From: an uncultured Collinsella sp.
GTDB lineage: Bacteria; Actinomycetota; Coriobacteriia; Coriobacteriales; Coriobacteriaceae
Assembly (NCBI GenBank): GCA_900554645.1
Contig: USIE01000002.1
Coordinates: forward strand, 51,143 to 115,142
Length of the DNA stretch: 64,000 bases
Reading direction: 5' to 3'
Under the pieces are notes generated by a model, which made no database searches, was not told the origin of the DNA, and saw only the letters and a program-made list of their open reading frames with translations. Shown here piece by piece: positions 56,105 through 63,946 of the stretch. The translations under genes were made by a program, and so were the position numbers. How positions within the stretch are numbered: the first letter of the stretch is position 1; every line of letters begins with the position of its first letter.

Positions 56105-57031
56105 ATGTCCGACCAGATGTCACGCCGCGGCTTCATGGGCGCCGCAGCAACCGGAGCCGTCGCGCTCGCCGGAGTCGCGCTCGCGGGCTGCTCCAACACC
56201 TCCGCGAGTTCCGAGAAATCGAGTGAAAAGGAGAAGGCCGTGAAGCCGGTCATCCTCGTCACGAGCTTCGGCACGAGCTACAACGACTCGCGCCACATCA
56301 CCATCGGCGCCATCGAAGACGCTATCCGCGAGAAGTACTGGCAGGACTACGACATCCGCCGCGCCTTCACCGCGCAGATCATCATCGACAAGCTGAAGAA
56401 GCGCGACGGCATCACGATCGACAACATGACCGAGGCGCTCGACCGCTGCGTGGAAGACGGCGTGAAGGAAATCGTCGTGCAGCCGACGCATCTCATGGGT
56501 GGCCTGGAATACACCGACGTGAAAGACGAGCTCGACAAGTACGCCGACAAGTTCGACAAAATCTCGCTCGGCGACCCGCTGCTCACCTCCGACGACGACT
56601 ACAAGAAGGTGGCCGCAGCCATTAAGGAGAACATGGCGTCCTTCGACGACGGCAAGACGGCGCTGTGCCTCATGGGCCACGGCACCGAAGCCGATTCCAA
56701 CGCCGACTATGCCAAGATGCAGGAAGTGTTTAAGAACGAGGGCTTGACGCAGTTCTTCGTCGGCACCGTCGAGGCTGAACCGACCTGCGAGGATGTTATC
56801 GCCGCCGCGAGCGCCGCAGGCTACAAGAAGGCCGTGCTCGCGCCGTTCATGGTGGTCGCGGGCGACCACGCGAACAACGACATGGCAGACGAGACCGACC
56901 CCGACAGCTGGGCTGCGAAGTTCGTGGCCGCCGGCTTCGAAGTGACGTGCCTGCTCCAGGGTCTGGGACAGAACGTCGCGGTCGACGACATCTACGTCTC
57001 GCACGTGGACGACGCCATCGCCAAGCTGTAA
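56105..57031 (+). CDS. cbiK: Exported sirohydrochlorin cobaltochelatase (Tat lipoprotein)
   Basis: Inserts Co2+ into sirohydrochlorin. The CbiK core spans residues ~47-308: ILVTSFGTSYNDSRHITIGAIEDAI, FTAQIIIDKL, VQPTHLMGGLEY, LMGHGTEADSNADYAKM (metal His) and VLAPFMVVAGDHANNDMA (second metal His). Unlike cytosolic CbiK it begins MSDQMSRRGFMGAAATGAVA followed by LAGVALAGC, a twin-arginine motif plus lipobox, so it should be a lipid-anchored exported enzyme. GAGGAAAGG precedes the ATG. First gene under the cobalamin riboswitch. Confidence 0.93.
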   Translation: MSDQMSRRGFMGAAATGAVALAGVALAGCSNTSASSEKSSEKEKAVKPVILVTSFGTSYNDSRHITIGAIEDAIREKYWQDYDIRRAFTAQIIIDKLKKRDGITIDNMTEALDRCVEDGVKEIVVQPTHLMGGLEYTDVKDELDKYADKFDKISLGDPLLTSDDDYKKVAAAIKENMASFDDGKTALCLMGHGTEADSNADYAKMQEVFKNEGLTQFFVGTVEAEPTCEDVIAAASAAGYKKAVLAPFMVVAGDHANNDMADETDPDSWAAKFVAAGFEVTCLLQGLGQNVAVDDIYVSHVDDAIAKL

Positions 57032-57175
57032 ACTCGCCGCGCACGGGGGCGCCGGTCGCGTCCCCGTGCAACGGGCATGCGCCTTCCCCGACTGACGGCG
57101 CATGCCCGTTGCATTCGCATCCCGCCCGCCCACCGCACGGCGCGGGCGGTCGAAGCGATGGAAAGGAACCCCTCC
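57032..57175 (+). promoter_or_regulatory. Three consecutive hairpins between cbiK and the lipoprotein gene
   Basis: Stem 1: GCACGGGG (57041-57048) with CCCCGTGC (57062-57069). Stem 2: GCAACGGGCATGCGC (57068-57082) with its perfect complement at 57098-57112. Stem 3: CCGCCCGC (57122-57129) with GCGGGCGG (57142-57149). Stems 1 and 2 share two bases. No T-runs are present. This is likely a processing or stability region that sets different levels for cbiK and the transporter. Confidence 0.6.
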
Positions 57176-57709
57176 ATGTTGAAGAAAACCCTCGCCTTCG
57201 CCCTGTCGGCGGCGCTTTTCGCATTCTCGCTCGCCGGCTGCGGCGGAAATTCAATCGACAGCGCAAAGGCAAGCGATGCCGATTCCCAGGAAAAGACCGA
57301 ACAGGCGGCCGATGCGCCCGAGGGCGCAAGCGCTGCCCCCATCACCGCCGACAAGGTGGCCGACGGCACCTATCCGATCACCGTAGATTCCAGCTCGAAC
57401 ATGTTCAGGATTGTGGACGCCCAGCTCATCGTGGAAAACGGCTCCATGCACTGCGTGATGACGCTTTCCGGCACGGGCTACGGCAAGCTCTTCATGGGCA
57501 CGGGCGACGAGGCTGCCGCCGCAAGCGAGGCCGACTTCATCCCCTATGTGGAAAACGCGGAAGGCAAGTACACCTACGACGTGCCCGTTGATGCGCTCGA
57601 CGAGGACACCGCCTGCGCCGCGTGGAGCATTAAAAGGGAGCGGTGGTACGACCGCACGCTCGTATTCGAATCCGCCGGCGTCGATCTGCGCGCCGACGCA
57701 CTGAAGTAA
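57176..57709 (+). CDS. Small lipoprotein with a beta-domain shared with the BtuF-like protein
   Basis: A 177-residue lipoprotein: signal MLKKTLAFALSAALFAFSLA, lipobox LAGCGG, an acidic Ala/Glu linker, then a ~115-residue beta-rich domain (DGTYPITVDSSSNMFRIVDA to YDRTLVFESAGVDLRADAL). The pattern of a glycine-rich strand pair followed by IPYVENAEGKYTYDVPVDALDED is also found, diverged, in the N-terminal domain of the next protein. I do not recognise an established name. Context suggests binding a tetrapyrrole, corrinoid or metal at the cell surface. AAAGGA lies 8 bases before the ATG at 57176. Confidence 0.75.
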   Translation: MLKKTLAFALSAALFAFSLAGCGGNSIDSAKASDADSQEKTEQAADAPEGASAAPITADKVADGTYPITVDSSSNMFRIVDAQLIVENGSMHCVMTLSGTGYGKLFMGTGDEAAAASEADFIPYVENAEGKYTYDVPVDALDEDTACAAWSIKRERWYDRTLVFESAGVDLRADALK

Positions 57710-57713
57710 CGCC

Positions 57714-59285
57714 ATGCGGTCGATTCTTCCCAAGGGGGAAAGCAGAAAGCACCGCAGCATCGCGGCGCGCGCGATCGCCTGCGTTCTCGTCGCCCTGCTC
57801 GCGCTTCCCTTCGCGGGGTGCAGTGCGAGCCCGAACGTGACCGGTGCCACGGCGGGCTCTCAGGAATACACTGTGAGCGTCTCGCTTTCCGGCGGGTCAG
57901 GGCGCGCAAGCATCGCCTCGCCCACCACAATTGTGAAGGATGGCGACACCTACACCGCGACCATCACCTGGTCGAGTTCGAACTACGACAAGATGACCGT
58001 CGACGGCGTGGACTACGCGCCCGTAAACGACGGCGGCAACTCCACGTTCGAGATACCCGTCACGCTCGACGAGGACATCGCCGTGTCGGCCGAGACCGTC
58101 GCCATGTCGACGCCGCACACCATCGACTACACGCTCCACTTCGACTCATCCACCATGAAGGAGAAATCGGGCGACGATGCAAGCGGCGGCTCCCCTGCGG
58201 GAACGGCTTCAAGCGCCGCGGCCGACTTCCACAACGCTGATTTGGGCTGCGGCTGGGAGCCGACGGGGGCGCTTCAGCTTGAATACGCCAAGCACTTCAC
58301 TGTCGACGAGTTCGAAGGCGGCTTGCGGCTTATCTGCGTTTCGAACGGGGAGCGCTTCCTCGTGGTGCCGCAAGATGCGAAGGTACCTGACGGGTTGAGC
58401 TCCGACATCGCGGTCATAAGACGCCCCGCCGACAAGGTGTACCTCGTGTCGTCGGCGACGATGTGCCTGGTCGACGCGCTCGATGCGAACGACAATATCT
58501 TAATGTCGGGCACGAAGGCCGACGATTGCTCGGTCGCGGGCTTCAAAAGCGCGCTCGAAAGTGGGGCGATCGCCTACGGCGGCAAGTACAGCGCGCCCGA
58601 CTACGAGCGAATATCGGCCTCGGGCTGCACGCTCGCCATCGAGAACACCATGATCAACCACACGCCCGATGTGAAGGAAAAGCTGCAGAAGCTCGGGCTC
58701 GTCGTGCTCACCGAACAGTCGTCGAGCGAGCCCGAAGCACTCGGACGCGTCGAGTGGATTAAGCTTTTCGGCGTCCTGTTCGACAAGGAAGAGGAGGCCG
58801 CGCACCTGTTCAACGAGCAGAAGGCCCGCGTCGAGCAAACGTCGGGGCTCGCGTCGTCAGGTAAAACCGTGGCGTATTTCTACATTAACTCGAACGGGGC
58901 CGCCGTCACGCGGCGGGCGGGCGACTACGTGGCGCAGATGATCGAGCTTGCAGGCGGCAGTTACGCGCTCGATGACGCGCAGACGGCGTCGACGTCAGGT
59001 TCGTCAGTAACGCTCGAAATGGAGCGCTTCTACGCGACGGCGAAGGATGCCGACATCATCGTCTACAACGGCACCATCGACGAATCGGTTGCCACCTTGA
59101 ACGACTTCGTAGGCAAAAACGCACTATTGTCGCAGTTCAAAGCCGTGAAGAACGGCAACGTCTGGGTTACAAGCGCCGACATGTACCAGCAGATGACTTC
59201 TACCGCCGACATTATCGACGAGCTGCACGGGGCGTTCACCGGCGATGACGCGAGCGACTTCCATTATCTGAGAAAGCTGGGCTAG
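57714..59285 (+). CDS. Substrate-binding lipoprotein, BtuF/FepB-like, with extra N-terminal domain
   Basis: 523 residues. The signal ends LPFAGCSA (lipobox). Residues ~45-150 form a beta domain (YTVSVSLSGGSGRASIASPT.., STFEIPVTLDEDIAV) like the previous lipoprotein. From about residue 175 the chain is a class III periplasmic-binding fold: GLRLICVSNGERFLVVPQDA, DIAVIRRPADKVYLVSSA, IENTMINHTPDVKEKLQKLGL and the C-terminal VWVTSADMYQQMTSTADIIDELHGA. With BtuC/BtuD-type partners and the riboswitch, a corrinoid ligand is likely; siderophore or haem binding is not excluded. Confidence 0.85.
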   Translation: MRSILPKGESRKHRSIAARAIACVLVALLALPFAGCSASPNVTGATAGSQEYTVSVSLSGGSGRASIASPTTIVKDGDTYTATITWSSSNYDKMTVDGVDYAPVNDGGNSTFEIPVTLDEDIAVSAETVAMSTPHTIDYTLHFDSSTMKEKSGDDASGGSPAGTASSAAADFHNADLGCGWEPTGALQLEYAKHFTVDEFEGGLRLICVSNGERFLVVPQDAKVPDGLSSDIAVIRRPADKVYLVSSATMCLVDALDANDNILMSGTKADDCSVAGFKSALESGAIAYGGKYSAPDYERISASGCTLAIENTMINHTPDVKEKLQKLGLVVLTEQSSSEPEALGRVEWIKLFGVLFDKEEEAAHLFNEQKARVEQTSGLASSGKTVAYFYINSNGAAVTRRAGDYVAQMIELAGGSYALDDAQTASTSGSSVTLEMERFYATAKDADIIVYNGTIDESVATLNDFVGKNALLSQFKAVKNGNVWVTSADMYQQMTSTADIIDELHGAFTGDDASDFHYLRKLG

Positions 59286-59289
59286 CACC

Positions 59290-60330
59290 ATGAGAAGCCG
59301 GCTTTCCATGGCATACGACGAATCGGGGCGCGCCGCGCGGTGTCGCGCCGTGACGGCGCTGCTCGCTGTTGCCCTCATCGTGCTCGTCGGGGCCAACCTG
59401 TGCATCGGGAGCGTGCTCGTGCCCGCAGACCACATCCCCGGCATCCTTTCGGGCGGCGCGGCCAATTCCATGGAAAGTCAGGTCATCTGGGAGATTCGCC
59501 TGCCGCGCGTGCTTTCAGCTGTGCTTCTCGGCGGGGCACTTTCGCTCTCCGGGTTCCTGCTGCAGACGTTTTTCAACAACCCCATCGCCGACCCGTTCAT
59601 CTTGGGCGTCTCCTCGGGCGCAAAGTTCGTCGTCGCGCTTACGATGATCGTACTTCTGGGCGCGAACCAGGCCATGTGCTCGCCGGCCATGGTGGCCGCA
59701 GCGTTTCTGGGCTCGCTTATCACCATCGGCTTCGTGCTCCTCATCGCACGGCGCATAAATTCCATGGCCATGCTCATCGTGGCGGGTGTCATGGTGGGAT
59801 ACATCTGCTCGGCGGCGACGAACTTCCTCATCGCCTTCGCCGACGACCAGTCCATCGTGAACCTGCACAACTGGTCTTTGGGTAGCTTCTCGGGTTCGAG
59901 CTGGGATGACGTCGCGGTCATCGCGGTCGTGGTGATCACCGTGAGCGCATGCGTATTCGCGATATCGAAGCCCCTTTCCGCCTTCCAGCTGGGAGAAGCC
60001 TACGCGAAAAGCGTCGGCGTGAACGTCGCACGCTTCCGCGTGGTGCTCGTCCTTCTAGCGAGCATGCTCTCCGCCTGCGTGACTGCGTTCGCTGGTCCGG
60101 TGTCGTTCGTAGGTATCGCGGTTCCGCATCTCGTGAAGTCGGCGCTGAAGTCGTCGAAGCCCATCCGCGTGATTCCTGCGTGCTTCTTGGGGGGCGCCAT
60201 CTTCTGCGCGGGCTGCGATTTGATCGCGCGCACGTTGTTCTCTCCCGTCGAGCTTTCCATCAGCGCCGTCACCGCCATCTTCGGCGCGCCGGTGGTTATC
60301 GCGCTCATGTTGAAGAAGCGGGTGAGGTAA
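59290..60330 (+). CDS. ABC transporter permease, BtuC/FecCD family
   Basis: 346 residues with about ten hydrophobic helices. FecCD landmarks: IWEIRLPRVLSAVLLGGALSLSGFLLQTFFNNPIADPFILGVSSGA near the N-terminus, LHNWSLGSFSG in the middle and AGPVSFVGIAVPHLVK plus a GCDLIART segment in the last third. It follows the binding protein by 4 bases and abuts the ATPase gene, so it forms the membrane channel of the cobalamin-controlled importer. Confidence 0.93.
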   Translation: MRSRLSMAYDESGRAARCRAVTALLAVALIVLVGANLCIGSVLVPADHIPGILSGGAANSMESQVIWEIRLPRVLSAVLLGGALSLSGFLLQTFFNNPIADPFILGVSSGAKFVVALTMIVLLGANQAMCSPAMVAAAFLGSLITIGFVLLIARRINSMAMLIVAGVMVGYICSAATNFLIAFADDQSIVNLHNWSLGSFSGSSWDDVAVIAVVVITVSACVFAISKPLSAFQLGEAYAKSVGVNVARFRVVLVLLASMLSACVTAFAGPVSFVGIAVPHLVKSALKSSKPIRVIPACFLGGAIFCAGCDLIARTLFSPVELSISAVTAIFGAPVVIALMLKKRVR

Positions 60331-61647
60331 ATGGGGGAATTCGTGCCGCGGCCCAAAACGCTCGGAGGGGACATTCCATACTTAGACAGTCCTGAGCTCG
60401 CACGAAAGCGCGAGAAGGCACTTTCGGCTCGTGCGGAACTGCGCGCGGAACGTCTCCTCCGAGCGCAGTCGAACCTCGAAACCCCGGTCGAAACGCAGGC
60501 TGACGGAGCGCCGCTTTTCCGCATAAGCGACCTGTCGGCGGGCTACGACAAGAAGGTCGTAGTCGAAGGTGTCGATCTGGAGGTTCGCGCGGGCGACGTC
60601 GTGGCGCTCATCGGGCCGAACGGCTCGGGCAAGTCGACCATCTTGAAAACCATCACACGCCATCTTGCACCGCTTGCCGGCGCGGTCGAGCTCGACGGAC
60701 GGGAGATTTCCCGATGGAAGACGGCGGAGTTCGCAAGGAACCTTGCCGTTATGCTGACAGATCGCCCCCGGACCGAGCTCCTCACCTGCCGCGATATCGT
60801 AGAGGCGGGAAGGCATCCCTACACCGGGCGAATGGGCACACTCTCGCCCGACGACCATAGTCGGGTCGACGAGGCAATGAAAACCACACATGTGGAAGAG
60901 CTCGCCGAGCGCGACTTCATGCAGATAAGCGATGGGCAACGCCAGCGCGTCATGCTCGCACGCGCCATCGCGCAGGATCCGCGTGTGCTCGTGCTCGACG
61001 AGCCCACGTCGTATCTCGATATCCGCTACCAGATCGACCTGCTGCGAATACTTCGCCACCTTGCGAAATCGCGGAATGTGGCTGTCATCATGTCCATCCA
61101 CGAACTCGAGCTCGCGCAGAAAAGCGCCGACAAGGTGATTTGCGTGAAGGACGGCCGGGTCTTCCGCGCCGGCGCACCCGAGGACATATTCACGCGCGAG
61201 ACAATTGGCGAGCTCTACGGCCTTCAGCATGGCACCTTCAACGAGCGCTTCGGCAGCGTGGAAATTGGGCGCCCACACGGTGATGCGCACACGTTCGTCA
61301 TCGCCGGCGCAGGTACGGGGTCGGCTGTGTTTCGCCAGCTCATCCGGCAGGGCAAGGCGTTCTACGCGGGCGTTCTGCACGAAGGGGACATCGACTGCGA
61401 GCTCGCGCGCGACCTGGCGACGGAATGCGTGGCCGAGCGCGCCTTCGAGCCGATCGGGGATAAAACCATAGCCCGCGCCAAAGAGCTCCTCGTCCACTGT
61501 GCGCGCCTTATTGTGTGCCCCGCCGCCTTCGGCACCATAAACGCCCGCAACGCAGAGCTCGTCGAGTTCGCACGCTCGCATGGTATCGAGGTCGTGCGAG
61601 CGTGCGAAGGCGCATCGGAGGATTCCCAAATAGAGTGGGAAGGATAA
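60331..61647 (+). CDS. ABC transporter ATPase, BtuD/FecE type, with unusual extra domains
   Basis: 438 residues, longer than the ~260 usual for the family. Residues ~1-55 are a charged extension. The ATPase follows: LIGPNGSGKSTILKTITRHL (Walker A), the signature variant ISDGQRQRVMLARAIAQ (LSGGQ replaced), VLVLDEPTSYLDIRYQ (Walker B) and MSIHELELA. After residue ~300 comes a ~135-residue Rossmann-like domain (HTFVIAGAGTGSAVFRQLI, FYAGVLHEGDIDCELARDL, LIVCPAAFGTINARNAELVE, HGIEVVRACE) of no recognised function. It abuts the permease gene. Confidence 0.9.
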   Translation: MGEFVPRPKTLGGDIPYLDSPELARKREKALSARAELRAERLLRAQSNLETPVETQADGAPLFRISDLSAGYDKKVVVEGVDLEVRAGDVVALIGPNGSGKSTILKTITRHLAPLAGAVELDGREISRWKTAEFARNLAVMLTDRPRTELLTCRDIVEAGRHPYTGRMGTLSPDDHSRVDEAMKTTHVEELAERDFMQISDGQRQRVMLARAIAQDPRVLVLDEPTSYLDIRYQIDLLRILRHLAKSRNVAVIMSIHELELAQKSADKVICVKDGRVFRAGAPEDIFTRETIGELYGLQHGTFNERFGSVEIGRPHGDAHTFVIAGAGTGSAVFRQLIRQGKAFYAGVLHEGDIDCELARDLATECVAERAFEPIGDKTIARAKELLVHCARLIVCPAAFGTINARNAELVEFARSHGIEVVRACEGASEDSQIEWEG

Positions 61648-61659
61648 AATTGGACTTTA

Positions 61660-61758
61660 TTTTAAGGATCCTCAGGCTACAGCTCCTACGCCGGTGAGGT
61701 CTACAAGGCGCCGGAGAACCTCGTGAACAAGAATTTCCACGCCGACGAGCCCAACTAG
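61660..61758 (+). pseudogene. IS3-family transposase (OrfB) remnant
   Basis: About 30 codons ending at TAG 61756-61758 read GYSSYAGEVYKAPENLVN, then KNFHADEPN. This is the OrfB segment between the HTH_21 region and the integrase core (YSSY.GE.....PNL.NR.F.A..PN..W.TDIT). The rest of the element is missing; BamHI-type GGATCC lies at its left edge. It marks the right boundary of the cobalamin island. Confidence 0.7.
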
Positions 61759-61760
61759 GC

Positions 61761-62372
61761 CTAGTCCAAGCGAGATTCCAGACTCGACAGGCCGTTGAGA
61801 GTCAGGTCGTTGGCGACCTCAGAGACGCGCTCGATAGGAACCGAGCCGTCAGACAGCGCCCACGTGCGATAGATACCGATAATACCCGACAGCAAAAACG
61901 CCAGATAGTAGTCGAACATCTCGTCCTTGAGACCTTGGGGCAGCAGATCGCGCTCGGCAATCTCGTGCTCGAGCGGTGCACGAAGACGAGCCATAAAATC
62001 ATCAAGCGGAATGTTCTCGATCAGCTGACGATTGAGCACCAAGTTGTTGCACAGTGCCTCGTTAACGGTTTTAAAGAAGGTCGCCGCCGCGCCCAGGGCG
62101 CGCTCGTTGGTGCCGCCGTCCATGGAAGCAAGCGTTTTCTCGACCGAGTCGACAATCATCTCCACCACATCGACGGCAATGGCATCGAGCAGGCCGTCAA
62201 CCGTGCCAAAGTGCACGTAGAAGGTTTTGCGGTCGACATTGGCCTCGCGTGCGATGGCACTCACCGTAATGTCTGCCAGCGGCTTTTCCATGAGCAGGCG
62301 CTCGAAAGCGGAAAGGATGGCATTACGGCTGCGAACAATGCGGCGGTCAAGACGCGGTTTGCTGGTTGCCAT
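61761..62372 (-). CDS. TetR/AcrR-family transcriptional regulator
   Basis: 203 residues. The N-terminal helix-turn-helix is ADITVSAIAREANVDRKTFYVHFGTVDGLLDAI (cited in parts: recognition region REANVDRKTFYVHF), and the rest is a helical ligand or dimer domain. The ATG at 62372 has GAAGGGACACGCCC in front. It is transcribed from the flippase-like gene side towards the island and its stop lies 2 bases from the IS3 remnant's end. Target unknown; it may regulate itself and the neighbouring membrane protein. Confidence 0.88.
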   Translation of the reverse strand: MATSKPRLDRRIVRSRNAILSAFERLLMEKPLADITVSAIAREANVDRKTFYVHFGTVDGLLDAIAVDVVEMIVDSVEKTLASMDGGTNERALGAAATFFKTVNEALCNNLVLNRQLIENIPLDDFMARLRAPLEHEIAERDLLPQGLKDEMFDYYLAFLLSGIIGIYRTWALSDGSVPIERVSEVANDLTLNGLSSLESRLD

Positions 62373-62488
62373 GGGCGTGTCCCTTCGATATGCGAGCATT
62401 CATCAACAGATGAGAGATAATCTACGTAAGAGGATTATCCCCCATACAGCACAAATATGCCCCGCATCATGAAGAACGCACGACTGTC

Positions 62489-63796
62489 CTACTGCGACTT
62501 AGGGTGCTTCTTCTTATTGAGTGCCGACGGAGATACGCGAATACCATCGCCTGTCTGGCGCACATAGGCTTTATGAGCCGGCTTAGCGGCCCCAGAAGCC
62601 TTCTGAGCGTGCTTCTTGGGATCAACGGTAACAGCATTCGTGGGGTGCGGCTTAGTGGGCGCAGAGGGCGTCTGAGACGTGCGGCCGAGTTTGCGCATCA
62701 CGCGATCCCAGCGCGCATGGATGCTCTCGTTGTGGGCGCTCTTAAGGCTCAGCAGGGGCGCAGCCAAAATGGTCGGCGCAATGAACGTAATGAGGCGCCA
62801 CAGCAGATAGCCGGCGGTCGAAGCCGACCCAAAGAAATGACCCAAGAACAATGCAAAGCCACCCTCAGCGCCACCAGTTCCACCGGGCAAGGGGACCGCA
62901 GAGCTCAGAAGCTGGACAAAGGCGCTCGCGGCCATGACCGAGAAAAAGTCGACCTCGTGGTGGCCAAAGGCAAGCATCAGGAAATACGGCACCAGATAGA
63001 AAAACGCGAGCTGCAGCATGGTGATAAACACGGTGAGCAGCATGGAAGAAAAATGTCCGGCTGAAAGCTTGAACTTCTCGGAGAAGGAATAGATCTCGCC
63101 ATCGACAAACGTGCGCCATCCCTCGATCTTAGTAGCCGAGACACCAATGCGCTCAAGCCAATTGATGATGCAATGGGCAACGCGCGTGACGGTCTTAGGC
63201 ATGAGCGCGACGGCGAAGATGCCCAGCAAGATGCAGCAGTGCCCACCAAAGCTAAAGACGCACAGCAGCGTCATGTCGCCATAGCGCTCGGCAAAAAACG
63301 GCATGCGAGCAAGCAGTAGGATAGCGCCCCAGGCAACGAGGCCAAACTGGTACACGATAAAGCGCGTGAACTGCGTGGCGCCAGCCTCGCCGACATTTTG
63401 GCCCGCCTTGGTCAGGCGGTAGATCTGTGCGGGAGTCGAGCCCATCATCATAGGCGTAAGGTTGCCAAAGAAGATGCCACTCGCCTCGACTGAGATCAGG
63501 TCGCGAATGCCGACGGGTGAATTGGGGTCGAGCCAGACAGCGATCGCATAGGCCACAATGCCAAAGAACAGGTACAGGAACATGCAAAAGCATGCAGCAG
63601 CGAGCCAAGGCGCCTGGACGCTCGACATTGCGGCCCAGAACTGCCCCATCTGCCCGGTTACCACCAGATAGACGATATAACCCACCAGCACGACGCCGAT
63701 AAAGATGGCGCCGCGGCGTGCGCTCTTATTGTCATCTCCGCCCGAGGCCTCAACCTCGACCTGGGGCTTAGACGTATGCTGAGAGGACTCCGTCAT
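62489..63796 (-). CDS. Flippase-like / lysylphosphatidylglycerol-synthase-TM family membrane protein
   Basis: 435 residues with about eight membrane helices of the UPF0104/LPG-synthase transmembrane family (COG0392-like). Helices include GAIFIGVVLVGYIVYLVVTG and LAAACFCMFLYLFFGIVAYA. Family landmarks are SVEASGIFFGNLTPMMMGSTPAQIYRL, with its GxxxGGTPxQ-like motif, and the later LLSSAVPLPGGTGGAEGGF. The last ~80 residues are a cytoplasmic Lys/Pro/Ala-rich tail (SAPTKPHPTNAVTVDPKKHA.., ending KKKHPKSQ). GAAGGAG precedes the ATG at 63796. It lacks a soluble aminoacyltransferase domain, so lipid or lipid-linked sugar movement is more likely than lysine transfer. Confidence 0.85.
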   Translation of the reverse strand: MTESSQHTSKPQVEVEASGGDDNKSARRGAIFIGVVLVGYIVYLVVTGQMGQFWAAMSSVQAPWLAAACFCMFLYLFFGIVAYAIAVWLDPNSPVGIRDLISVEASGIFFGNLTPMMMGSTPAQIYRLTKAGQNVGEAGATQFTRFIVYQFGLVAWGAILLLARMPFFAERYGDMTLLCVFSFGGHCCILLGIFAVALMPKTVTRVAHCIINWLERIGVSATKIEGWRTFVDGEIYSFSEKFKLSAGHFSSMLLTVFITMLQLAFFYLVPYFLMLAFGHHEVDFFSVMAASAFVQLLSSAVPLPGGTGGAEGGFALFLGHFFGSASTAGYLLWRLITFIAPTILAAPLLSLKSAHNESIHARWDRVMRKLGRTSQTPSAPTKPHPTNAVTVDPKKHAQKASGAAKPAHKAYVRQTGDGIRVSPSALNKKKHPKSQ

Positions 63797-63901
63797 GAGA
63801 CTCCTTCTAACAGTCAAAATATCTTGGATATTGTACCCGCAAGGACCATAAGCAGAACGCAAAGCTCTGGTTCAAACGGGAATTGCAGACGGTTGTTTGA
63901 A

Positions 63902-63936
63902 AATAAAAAACCCGGCCTTCCATGGGAAGTCCGGGT
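63902..63936 (-). terminator. Terminator after tRNA-Glu
   Basis: ACCCGG..CTTCC and GGAAG..CCGGGT (63910-63936) form an interrupted stem around ATG, followed on the minus strand by TTTTTTATTT. It lies 10 bases past the tRNA 3' end. Confidence 0.85.
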
Positions 63937-63946
63937 ATCAGATGCG

